Shown: positions 1-9,098 of the stretch, in pieces
How the letters are laid out: every line of letters begins with the position of its first letter
Position numbering within the stretch: the first letter of the stretch is position 1
Source: Pratylenchus scribneri
Taxonomy: Eukaryota > Nematoda > Chromadorea > Rhabditida > Pratylenchidae
Direction: 5' to 3'
Length of the DNA stretch: 64,000 bases
Assembly (NCBI GenBank): GCA_030063045.1
Contig: JAQSEB010000180.1
Coordinates: forward strand, 1 to 64,000
Notes under the pieces: model-generated
Database searches by the model: none
Told to the model about the DNA's origin: nothing
The model's input: the letters and a program-made list of their open reading frames with translations, nothing else
Translations under genes and position numbers: made by a program

Positions 1-2090
1 ATATTTTTGAATTTTTTAAGATTCTAATTCAATGAAATAATTAATTCCTTAGGACATAAGATTAATACCTAGCCCTAATAAATATTTTTGAATTTTTTAA
101 GATTCTATTTCCTGGAAATAATTAATTCCTTTGGACATAAGATTCATATCTAGCCCTAATAAATATTTTTGAATTTTTTAAGATTCTATTTCCTGGAAAT
201 AATTAATTCCTTAGGACATAAGATTCATATCTAGCCCTAATAAATATTTTTGAATTTTTTAAGATTCTATTTCCTGGAATTAATTAATTCCTTAGGACAT
301 AAGATTCTTACCTAGCCCTAATAAATATTTTTGAATTTTTTAAGATTCTATTTCCTGGAAATAATTAATTCCTTAGGACATAAGATTAATACCTAGCCCT
401 AATAAATATTTTTGAATTTTTTAAGATTCTAATTCAATGAAATAATTAATTCCTTAGGACATAAGATTAATACCTAGCCCTAATAAATATTTTTGAATTT
501 TTTAAGATTCTAATTCAATGAAATAATTAATTCCTTAGGACATAAGATTAATACCTAGCCCTAATAAATATTTTTGAATTTTTTAAGATTCTAATTCAAT
601 GAAATAATTAATTCCTTAGGACATAAGATTCATACCTAGCCCTAATAAATATTTTTGAATTTTTTAAGATTCTAATTCAATGAAATAATTAATTCCTTAG
701 GACATAAGATTAATACCTAGCCCTAATAAATATTTTTGAATTTTTTAAGATTCTATTTCCTGGAAATAATTAATTCCTTAGGACATAAGATTCATATCTA
801 GCCCTAATAAATATTTTTGAATTTTTTAAGATTCTAATTCAATGAAATAATTAATTCCTTAGGACATAAGATTAATACCTAGCCCTAATAAATATTTTTG
901 AATTTTTTAAGATTCTAATTCAATGAAATAATTAATTCCTTAGGACATAAGATTAATACCTAGCCCTAATAAATATTTTTGAATTTTTTAAGATTCTAAT
1001 TCAATGAAATAATTAATTCCTTAGGACATAAGATTAATACCTAGCCCTAATAAATATTTTTGAATTTTTTAAGATTCTAATTCAATGAAATAATTAATTC
1101 CTTAGGACATAAGATTAATACCTAGCCCTAATAAATATTTTTGAATTTTTTAAGATTCTAATTCAATGAAATAATTAATTCCTTAGGACATAAGATTAAT
1201 ACCTAGCCCTAATAAATATTTTTGAATTTTTTAAGATTCTAATTCAATGAAATAATTAATTCCTTAGGACATAAGATTAATACCTAGCCCTAATAAATAT
1301 TTTTGAATTTTTTAAGATTCTATTTCCTGGAAATAATTAATTCCTTTGGACATAAGATTCATATCTAGCCCTAATAAATATTTTTGAATTTTTTAAGATT
1401 CTATTTCCTGGAAATAATTAATTCCTTAGGACATAAGATTCATATCTAGCCCTAATAAATATTTTTGAATTTTTTAAGATTCTATTTCCTGGAATTAATT
1501 AATTCCTTAGGACATAAGATTCTTACCTAGCCCTAATAAATATTTTTGAATTTTTTAAGATTCTATTTCCTGGAAATAATTAATTCCTTAGGACATAAGA
1601 TTCTTACCTAGCCCTAATAAATATTTTTGAATTTTTTAAGATTCTATTTCCTGGAAATAATTAATTCCTTAGGACATAAGATTCATACCTAGCCCTAATA
1701 AATATTTTTGAATTTTTTAAGATTCTATTTCCTGGAAATAATTAATTCCTTAGGACATAAGATTCTTACCTAGCCCTAATAAATATTTTTGAATTTTTTA
1801 AGATTCTATTTCCTGGAAATAATTAATTCCTTAGGACATAAGATTCTTACCTAGCCCTAATAAATATTTTTGAATTTTTTAAGATTCTATTTCCTGGAAA
1901 TAATTAATTCCTTAGGACATAAGATTCTTACCTAGCCCTAATAAATATTTTTGAATTTTTTAAGATTCTATTTCCTGGAAATAATTAATTCCTTAGGACA
2001 TAAGATTCTTACCTAGCCCTAAAAAAATATTTTTGAATTTTTTAAGATTCTAATTCAATGAAATAATTAATTCCTTAGGTCATTAGATTT
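1..2090 (+). repeat. Satellite A, 81-bp tandem repeat, left array
   Basis: About 26 head-to-tail copies with a period of exactly 81 bp (unit starts at 1, 82, 163). Two main unit types alternate, one with TTCAATGAAATAATT and one with TTCCTGGAAATAATT in the same position. Each unit carries CCTAGCCCTAATAAATA, whose complement contains TTAGGGCTAGG. The last unit decays into TTAGGTCATTAGATTT at the satellite B border. Confidence 0.97.
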
Positions 2091-2935
2091 GACCTTTAGC
2101 TGGAAAAGAAAATATTCAAAAATAAAATGCTTATGCATTTGATGAGTTGCTTTTTTAATGAGCTAAAATGCTTATGCATTCTAATTTTTAGCTTTTTTTA
2201 AGCAAATTGACCTTTAGCTGGAAAAGAAAATATTCAAAAATAAAATGCTTATGCATTTGATGAGTTGCTTTTTTAATGAGCTAAAATGCTTATGCATTCT
2301 AATTTTTAGCTTTTTTAAACAAAATGACCTTTAGCTGGAAAAGAAAATATTCAAAAATAAAATGCTTATGCATTTGATGAGTTGCTTTTTTAATGAGCTA
2401 AAATGCTTATGCATTCTAATTTTTAGCTTTTTTTAAACAAAATGACCTTTAGCTGGAAAAGAAAATATTCAAAAATAAAATGCTTATGCATTTGATGAGT
2501 TGCTTTTTTAATGAGCTAAAATGCTTATGCATTCTAATTTTTAGCTTTTTTTAAGCAAATTGACCTTTAGCTGGAAAAGAAAATATTCAAAAATAAAATG
2601 CTTATGCATTTGATGAGTTGCTTTTTTAATGAGCTAAAATGCTTATGCATTCTAATTTTTAGCTTTTTTTAAGCAAATTGACCTTTAGCTGGAAAAGAAA
2701 ATATTCAAAAATAAAATGCTTATGCATTTGATGAGTTGCTTTTTTAATGAGCTAAAATGCTTATGCATTCTAATTTTTAGCTTTTTTTAAGCAAATTGAC
2801 CTTTAGCTGGAAAAGAAAATATTCAAAAATAAAATGCTTATGCATTTGATGAGTTGCTTTTTTAATGAGCTAAAATGCTTATGCATTCTAATTTTTAGCT
2901 TTTTTTAAGCAAAATGACCTTTAGCTGGAAAAGAA
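2091..2935 (+). repeat. Satellite B, 117-118-bp tandem repeat, left array
   Basis: Seven copies plus a partial one, starting with GACCTTTAGCTGGAAAAG at 2091, 2209, 2326 and so on. Each unit contains AAAATGCTTATGCATT twice, about 50 bp apart, so the unit probably arose from an older half-unit. The last copy is truncated after GACCTTTAGCTGGAAAAGAAA. Confidence 0.96.
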
Positions 2936-3684
2936 ATACTTAAAAAGTGATGTTCATACTTCGAATGAATGTCGGCCAACAAAAATTGCAAATGAAATAA
3001 TTTGATAAATTTTAGTTATGAAATGTTATATGTAAATACAGTCAATATTTCGGTACTTCCTTTTGCGCCCCCTTACCAAAATTTATGAAAATAGCATTCT
3101 ATGGGTAATTTAGGGTGCAGAGCATGAAGTTATGTTTACTTTTTGCTTATCATATTAATGACGTAAGATAAGTGAAATTTAAATGCAAAAAAAGTAAAGG
3201 GTCCTCTTTTTGAGTCGAAACGCGAAAAAAGTGCCGAAAATAATTTTAGTCAATTTATGGTTTAATCGATATATCTTGATGAGCTGATACCATTAGTTTC
3301 GCATAAAACTCAAAAGTAAAAAAGCCATTTTTATTTACATAGCTAATTCTAAAATTTCGGCTAATAAGTACTAAGGCTTAGCTTAGAATTTGGGCTTTGG
3401 TCCCAGAGTATAGTAATCTTATATAAGTCCAAATTATAGTTTGAACTTAATTTCAAGTGCAGATTCGTGATTAGTGATTACCACAGCAGCATATAATACC
3501 GTTTTGATACCTAAAAATCGATAATCCCCAGCCCTATCCTATAGCATTACTTTATAAGATTGACCCCATTTCCAAGTGGGGTCAATTACTTAATTGACCA
3601 CTAATTAATATTTAATTAATATTCTTGACACATTCTTTATAATTAATTTCCAATAATTAAATAATAAATTTTATAAAATAAAAA
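2936..3684. other. Single-copy terminal-repeat segment without genes, with alternative hairpins
   Basis: I see no coding potential. TTGACCCCA (3560-3568) and TGGGGTCAA (3577-3585) form a 9-bp stem with an 8-nt loop. The overlapping GGTCAATTA-CT-TAATTGACC (from 3580) forms a second, mutually exclusive hairpin. The same structures recur inverted near 28380-28419. Confidence 0.6.
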
Positions 3685-3775
3685 TTCCCTACCCCGACCG
3701 GGAATTGAACCCGAGCCGACCAAAATAAATCCCATGGCCTTCACCTTTCGGCTATTCAGCCAATTGATGAGGGAA
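3685..3775 (-). tRNA. tRNA-like sequence (probably a pseudo-tRNA) in left arm
   Basis: On the minus strand this 91-nt segment closes with a 6-bp TTCCCT/AGGGAA pairing. It has a good T-arm (TCGGG-TTCAATT-CCCGG; GGTTCAATTCC resembles the B box) and an A-box-like TGGCTGAATAGCC. Its length would suit a type II (Ser/Leu-like) tRNA, but the anticodon and D stems do not fold cleanly. It could be a degenerate tRNA or a tRNA-derived SINE head. A tRNA scan would decide. Confidence 0.4.
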
Positions 3776-4099
3776 CATTCAATTTTGTCCATATACCCCT
3801 CACCCAAATAATTCTCCTTTTCACTCTTTCAGCAACTATCTCTGATGGATAGAGAAATGACTGTGACTAGAGAGAAAGTAAAACTACGATATACAAATAG
3901 ACAGACACAGGCAATTGCCACAGATGAGTGGCAGAGAAAGGAATTGAGCACTTATAGGCAAGCGGCGCACAAGGAGGATAGGCGAAATGAACACTCATAA
4001 GCAAGCGGCTCACAAGGAAAATAGAGAAATATACAGATAGTGACTAGTCCTACTGGAAGAAGAGAATAGGGAGTAAAGGAAGCAGCGCACGCATGCTAG

Positions 4100-4289
4100 G
4101 ACGTAGATGGGACGTAGTGTCAAAAATATAGAAGGAAAAATAAAAAAGGCAGGGACGTAGGAGGGACGTAGGGGCCAAAAGGCAGGGACGTAGGAGGGAC
4201 GTAGGAGCAAAAAAATGGATGCAAAACTGAAAAGGCTAGCACATAGGAGGGACGTAGGGAAAAAAGGCTGGGACGTAGGAGAGACGTGG
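4100..4289 (+). promoter_or_regulatory. Five phased GACGTAG motif pairs (left arm)
   Basis: GACGTAG or a close variant occurs as five pairs starting at 4100/4111, 4154/4165, 4187/4198, 4240/4251 and 4272/4283. Every pair is spaced exactly 11 bp, about one helical turn, and successive pairs lie 54, 33, 53 and 32 bp apart, near multiples of 11. The cluster is directly upstream of the ATPase start. The phasing suggests an iterated protein-binding site (replication, packaging, integrase or promoter), but the function is unknown. The repeats also create spurious open frames with repeated RPSYVPAF-like peptides on the other strand. Confidence 0.55.
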
Positions 4290-4353
4290 GGACAAAAAAA
4301 ATGGAAGGAAAATTAGAAATATGGAGCAATTTATTTTGCAAGACTAGTCAAAA

Positions 4354-4921
4354 ATGGAGGTCTATTTAAGCAATCAAATTTCGGATCAATTAATATCCCA
4401 AAAAATGTTCTTTTCACCATTCACTTTAATTTTGGCTGGAGCCACTGGCTCCGGAAAAACTCAATGGCTGTTGAAATTACTAAAGCATAGAGAACAATTG
4501 ATTGATCCCCCACCCCAAAAAGTGCTCTATTGCTATGGGGAGCTGAACGATGCAATAATGCGCTTGAAAACCGAAGAGGGAGTGGAAACGCATAATGGCG
4601 TACCGGATGAGGAAATGATAAAGTCCATGCCAAAGCCTCTTTTGCTAATTTTGGATGACCTGATGCTGGACACAAAAAATGATTTTTTGGACCTTTTGTT
4701 CACTCGTGGATCCCATAATTGGAATACAAGCATTGTGTTTGTGACTCAATCCATATTCGGCAGGAATATTCGAACGGCACGAAGCAATGCCCATCTGCTA
4801 GTTTTGATGCGTAGCCCCTCCTCACAATTGCAATCAAAAACAATTGGTTCACAGCTGTTTCCAGGGAGATTGAATTATTTTTTGGAAGCATGGACGGATG
4901 CAACACACGAACCCTTTTCAT
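4354..4921 (+). pseudogene. Truncated copy of the packaging ATPase captured by the inverted repeat
   Basis: Codons 1-189 match the full-length minus-strand ATPase with one replacement (Leu instead of Phe in the LLK-LK-HRE segment, from A at 4479). Walker A GATGSGKT and Walker B LLLILDD are intact. At 4921 the homology stops and the frame runs on through a 101-bp repeat to a stop at 5050-5052, replacing the normal 33 C-terminal residues. It is most simply a by-product of terminal-repeat extension or gene conversion; a truncated protein could still be made. Confidence 0.88.
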
Positions 4922-5150
4922 TTCTCCGTTCGCCGAACGGAGAAAACATGAGAAATTCAAATTCATCTCTCATTCATAAAGGGGTATTGGTTGGGGAAGC
5001 AAAAAAGAAGGAAAGTCCCATTTTCTCCGTTCGCCGAACGGAGAAAACATGAGAGATTCAACTTCATCTCTCATTCATAAAGGGGTATTGGTTGGAGAAG
5101 CAAAAAAGAAGGAAAGTCCCATTTTCTCCGTTCACCGAACAGAGAAAACA
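4922..5150 (+). repeat. 101-bp tandem repeat with perfect hairpin, 2.3 copies
   Basis: Copies start at 4922, 5023 and 5124 (period 101). Copies 1 and 2 begin with a perfect 23-nt hairpin-forming palindrome, TTCTCCGTTCG-C-CGAACGGAGAA. Copy 3 has it degraded (TTCACCGAACAGAG). The repeat starts exactly where the inverted repeat ends, so it may mark the recombination breakpoint. Confidence 0.85.
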
Positions 5151-5944
5151 AGAGAAAACCAAATTCATCTCACCCGACCTTGGTCCAGTTGTCGATTTTT
5201 TTGGCCATTCCTGCCCATGGTGGACCCTTGAACCTATATATCAAATGAAAGCCCACATTCTGGGGCATGATCCTTTTTTTGTTTCAAATCGATTGAGGTC
5301 CAAGGAAAAAAGTTTTACCTGGGCAAACCGGTCTTTGAACCGGTTTCTGCGCGACCCTGAACCGAAAATGAAAAACGCGTATTTTTCCTGAATGCGCGAT
5401 GAAAATTTGCCCCTAGGATGTGCAAGTCCCAAAACCTAAAAAACTCTTTAAAAAAAGTTCCAAGTTTTTAAGTGAAAATGTCGAAAGCATAACGACCGGA
5501 TGGTCAATAACGGGGGGGATGGATGTCACACATTAGTAGTATTAATTAAGAGTCAAAATAAAAGAAATAAATAATTGAAAATGAAAGTTATAAACATTGA
5601 ATAGACAAAAATCTTCTCAAATTTATCATTCTCATATAAAGCATCCATTATAAATTATATCATATATATATTAAAATAAAAAATGTAAATCATTTTTTAA
5701 AAATTTTTACAAATTTCCAATCCCTCATTTTTGCCACCAACAATTTCCAATTCCAAACAAGAGATGGCGCAAATTAGCGCACAGGCCAATGATTTTTGCG
5801 GCGCCAATTGAAAACAAATTATTGCGGCGCCAATTGAAAACAAATTATTGTTGGTTGCCAAAACATTATTATCACATCCAATCCTGCCCCATTCATCCAA
5901 TTTTAAATTGAATAAAAGATTTTAATAAAATAAAAAATTTTAAA
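5151..5944. other. Gene-free stretch after the left arm
   Basis: No convincing gene. 5160-5530 is less AT-rich than its surroundings and includes the hairpin AAACCGGT-CTTTGA-ACCGGTTT (5325-5346); it looks like a fragment of another repeat. 5540-5700 is very AT-rich. 5797-5848 holds a 26-bp direct duplication (TGCGGCGCCAATTGAAAAC twice) just upstream of the first gene. Confidence 0.5.
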
Positions 5945-6589
5945 ATGAAACAACAACAACAAACTGAACGGGAATTACGACGATGTTCGTTGTGCACCGC
6001 AATGGCTTTGATGGTTCCATTGGAACAACAATTCCAGCAATTCTGGTGTCCACACGAGTTCTGTGAACACCATTCCTCAAATGTTTTTATCGAATCATTC
6101 AAAAGACAGGAATTCGATTCGATTGAATATGGCACACCGCAAAAGCATTACTATCAGTGTCCTCTGTGTAGCCAGCAATTTGCGGCAAGTTTTTCATTAT
6201 TCACAAATTTGGACTTCCTGAAAATTTGCCAATATTTTCATAAAAACTAATGAATGAATTAATTAATTTTACAGAGCTGGCTCTACCTCTCCGTTCCAAT
6301 GCGTTCACCAAACTACTATTTTGGCCAACAACAACAATTTGGCGAAGTAAATTCATTAAAATAAATTGAGAATATTCAAATTTTCCCATATCATTTTAGA
6401 CCTATTCAACGGCCAGCACACAACCAATCTATGAACCACTCCATGTGGAAACCAATGCTGGTGGTGATGGAGAGGGGAATGGCAGCCAGGTAATTCCCCA
6501 AATTGTGTTAAATTGTAAAAAATTTATTTATTCAGGCCACAACTTCAACAAATGCACCCCCAACCGATGCATCAATGTCAAGCCAATGA
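5945..6589 (+). CDS. Small zinc-binding protein of unknown function, 4 exons
   Basis: Exons 5945-6184, 6275-6346, 6400-6489 and 6536-6589 join in frame to about 151 residues. Exon 1 encodes a poly-Gln start, then C14-x2-C17, a CPHEFCEHH cluster (C35, C40, H42, H43) and C72-x2-C75, a likely zinc-binding fold. The C-terminal exons are low-complexity and Ser/Thr-rich. The first intron appears to use a GC donor (GCG|GCAAGT...ACAG), the only junction that keeps a sensible SWLYLSVP frame; introns 2 and 3 are GT-AG. I do not recognise the family. Position at the start of the replication block suggests a regulatory or DNA-binding role, which is inference only. Confidence 0.65.
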
Positions 6590-6854
6590 GAATGGTTATT
6601 GCAATAAAATGGCAAAAATGAATGTGAGGAGGACAAAAAAACACAAACAAACAAATTAATCAAACAATATTAATCAAAAAATCTTAATCAAAAAATGCTT
6701 TTTATCCAATAAATGCGCTTTTAATCGAATTGAATAAAAAATGCTTTTAAAATATTGCGTGTGTGTGTGTCTAAAATTTGTGTATTTTTTGGGTATTGAA
6801 ATGGTAATTGAATATTTTTGAATAAATAAGAAAATGGGAATGGATTTAGGGGTT

Positions 6855-7825
6855 TTATGGCATTTCTTCCTGCTGTTGTCGTTCAATATAGGGGACATCA
6901 TAAATGACCTCGAGTGGCGGCGGCTGCTGCTGTTGTTGTTCTTGATAAATTATTTGATCATATTGTTGTTCTTCTTCCACCATTTCCCCCTCTGGAATAT
7001 GTGCAGCAGCAATTTCCTGAATTTCCACTGCTGCTGCTGCTACTGCTTGATTTGGGGGCAAACCACTGTCCAATATGGAGCATCTTGGTGGTTGAATTTG
7101 TCTGGGCGCCATCATTCGATGTTTTGCAAAGAAAAAACCAAACTAAATTGTCGATAAAATAACATTTTTCCCAAAATATATACACCCACAATGCAGCCAA
7201 TAAAAATAAAAAAGATGGGAAGCAAAATGCCAGCCAATAAAAATGCCTAAATATTTTTTTGAAAATTAAAAATGGATTATGTGTACCCATCCAGGAAAAT
7301 GTGCCAAAAGCCAAATTACAATTCCACCCTTTTCCTCTTGCAAACATGGAATTGTTGTTGTTGTTGTTGTTGCTGTCAATTCTTTTTTACCATTTGGCAT
7401 TGGCATCGGAATTATTGTTGTTGTTGTTAATGCCAATTGTTTTTCCTCTTCCTCCTCACTGGAATCATCAAATTTTAACAATTTTGGCATTTTTCTTTTT
7501 GCTGTTGATGATGTGAGCATTTTTTCCTCCATTGTTTTGGCATTTTCAATGAATGTTTGGTGGCATGGGCAAAATTCCACAACTGAAATAATTTTTAAAA
7601 TTTAATTGAGAGCACAATTTGATTAATAAATATAAAAAATAAATGAATGAATGAATGAATGGTCATTCAACCTTCTTCCAACGGCAAAAAATTCCCATGG
7701 CAAGCCAAAAATCCACTATACCCGTACAAACGCAGACAAGTGGAATTATGGGTTTTGACGAAAAAAATTTGGCCAAAATTATGACCGAATAAAAATGGGA
7801 ATAACAATAAGAAAATCAACTTCAT
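6855..7825 (-). CDS. Spliced type I membrane protein (candidate envelope-like glycoprotein)
   Basis: Minus-strand exons 7825-7672, 7582-7287, 7246-7164 and 7101-6855 (phases 1, 0, 2) give about 259 residues. Exon 1 opens with a signal peptide (MKLIFLLLFPFLFG) followed by a short ectodomain with one NST sequon and several cysteines (STCLRLY, LACHG, FCPCHQ). Exon 2 is acidic and Thr-rich. Exon 3 is a strong membrane helix (LLPIFFIFIGCIVGVYIL). Exon 4 is a cytoplasmic-type tail rich in Gln/Glu with PPPL and YDQIIY/VIYDVP tyrosine motifs, reminiscent of trafficking or budding signals. The exon 2 donor is uncertain (7286 or a little upstream). It is the only minus-strand gene in the left block. 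Family not recognised. Confidence 0.6.
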
Positions 7826-8662
7826 TATTGGAAAAATGATCAATGATTGTGAATGAATGAATGATCTTTAGCGGATAAAAATCCATATTTGTTCTTTCCT
7901 TAATGGCCATTTAGCCTTCTTATCTTGATCAAAAAATGCTCGACAAAATGTGTGCAATAAAATTTATCCAATTATACAAATATCCCTCATAAATCCAATA
8001 TATAACAATTTACCAGTATGAATAAATATACAATAATAATAATAAAATTCCAAAACCAATTAAATGTGAATATCAAAAATGTTGTCAAAATTATTTTCAA
8101 TTTTTCACTTGATTGCATTTACAAAAATTTTGGAGGATTCCTACATAAAATTTTCCATCCAACCATCGCAGTCAATTATTCGAGGGATGTACAAAAAATA
8201 ATAACTATGTTGATGATAAACAAAACAAAAAGTAACGGAAATTAAAATATGGAAATTATATAATAATTTTTTCACTGATAGATATCATATTTTATTAATT
8301 AATTTAATAATGAAAATGATGATTAAATAATATATATATAATAAATTGTATCTTTTTATTGGAATTTTAAAATAAAAAAATTAAAAAAATAATATTAAAA
8401 ATTAATTCCGCATCACTGGACAGCAATTGAATGGTTGTTTTGGACGTGTTCACTTTTATTTATTGTCAAAAATTGGTGCGACGAGCAAGACAGTAATCCC
8501 TCTCAATTTTATTGGTCGCTTCAATTTATTGTCCCATTTACTCTCCTTCATAAAGCCACACATTTATAACAAATTTTCGTATCATTTTTTTTACATTCCC
8601 ATAAGAAATTTAGATTAATCTGACCATTTGAACACTTCCTTTAAAAAGTGACCAAAACAAAA
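7826..8662. other. Intergenic AT-rich stretch
   Basis: Contains GAAT microsatellite-like runs and AT-rich sequence. Open frames at 8018-8245 and 8427-8618 have lysine/isoleucine or random composition and no splice context, so I call no gene. The region separates the divergent membrane-protein gene and the zinc-ribbon gene and should hold both promoters. Confidence 0.4.
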
Positions 8663-8986
8663 ATGTCCACCACACAAAAAAATAATCCAAATTCCGATTT
8701 TGCGCTCTTACAAACGCATTACCTCATTGGTCCTTTTGCCTTGTGCAGCAATTGCCGTTCCCTCTCGAAGGTGGAAGATCTAGGAGAGGAAGGCGGGTGC
8801 AAAGTTGTCCTCCACATGTGTCCAAAATGCCGGGCAAACAACAAATCGTTGAGCTATAAAATGCGCTTTATGGATGCATCTGGCAGCAAAACTGATGGCC
8901 CATCAAGCAGTTCGGCTGAATTGGCAGCAAATGAGGGAAATGGAGCAGGAGAAAAGAAGAAGAAAAATGGAAATGAGGAATATTGA
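8663..8986 (+). CDS. Small zinc-ribbon protein, unknown function
   Basis: A single-exon 107-residue protein. I chose the ATG at 8663 (A-rich leader) over an in-frame GTG 15 nt upstream. It carries C28-x2-C31 and C53-x2-C56, a typical zinc-ribbon spacing, with a further Cys and His between them. The C terminus is Ser-rich, then Lys/Glu-rich. It lies just upstream of the polymerase on the same strand. The stop lies in a GAATGAATGAATGA run, giving further stops. Role unknown; a DNA-binding or transcription accessory factor is conceivable. Confidence 0.6.
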   Translation: MSTTQKNNPNSDFALLQTHYLIGPFALCSNCRSLSKVEDLGEEGGCKVVLHMCPKCRANNKSLSYKMRFMDASGSKTDGPSSSSAELAANEGNGAGEKKKKNGNEEY

Positions 8987-9023
8987 ATGAATGAATGAAA
9001 TGATGATTAATGAATGATATCGC

Positions 9024-9046
9024 GATTTGCGCGCGCGCGCGCAATT
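9024..9046. repeat. Alternating GC tract (about 16 nt)
   Basis: TTGCGCGCGCGCGCGCAA is an alternating purine-pyrimidine, self-complementary tract in otherwise AT-rich DNA. It sits between the zinc-ribbon gene and the polymerase start. It could adopt Z-DNA or a cruciform; any regulatory role is speculation. Confidence 0.6.
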
Positions 9047-9098
9047 TCTCAAATTGTTGTTAACCATTTAATCTGTTGAATAAAAAATTTAGATAAAA

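Larger units (their letters stand above)
1..4921 (+). repeat. Left arm of giant inverted repeat (mirror of 27059-31978)
   Basis: Reverse-complement alignment by eye shows position x on the left matching 31979-x on the right (31980-x inside position about 4301). The match covers 81-bp satellite, 118-bp satellite, about 1.4 kb of single-copy sequence and the first 189 codons of the ATPase. Rare satellite variants are mirrored too: CTTTGGAC at 129-136 pairs with 31843-31850, and the A-rich junction unit near 2022 pairs with 29950. Differences I found are one homopolymer indel (A8 at 4294-4301 versus T7) and one substitution (4479 A versus 27501). The arm breaks at 4921/4922 and is cut by the window edge on the outside. 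Confidence 0.93.

Noticed and set aside
1..2090. Element simply inserted into a satellite array
   Set aside because: Flanking arrays would then be in direct orientation; they are inverted and mirror each other unit by unit.
4010..4341. Minus-strand open frames with repeated RPSYVPAF-like peptides
   Set aside because: They are produced by the GACGTAG repeats in the terminal arm, have no start or splice context, and mirror copies occur at 27769-27969.
5049..5391. Open frames of 60 and 99 residues after the truncated ATPase
   Set aside because: They begin inside the 101-bp repeat, show random composition and have no conserved domain; more likely repeat-derived.
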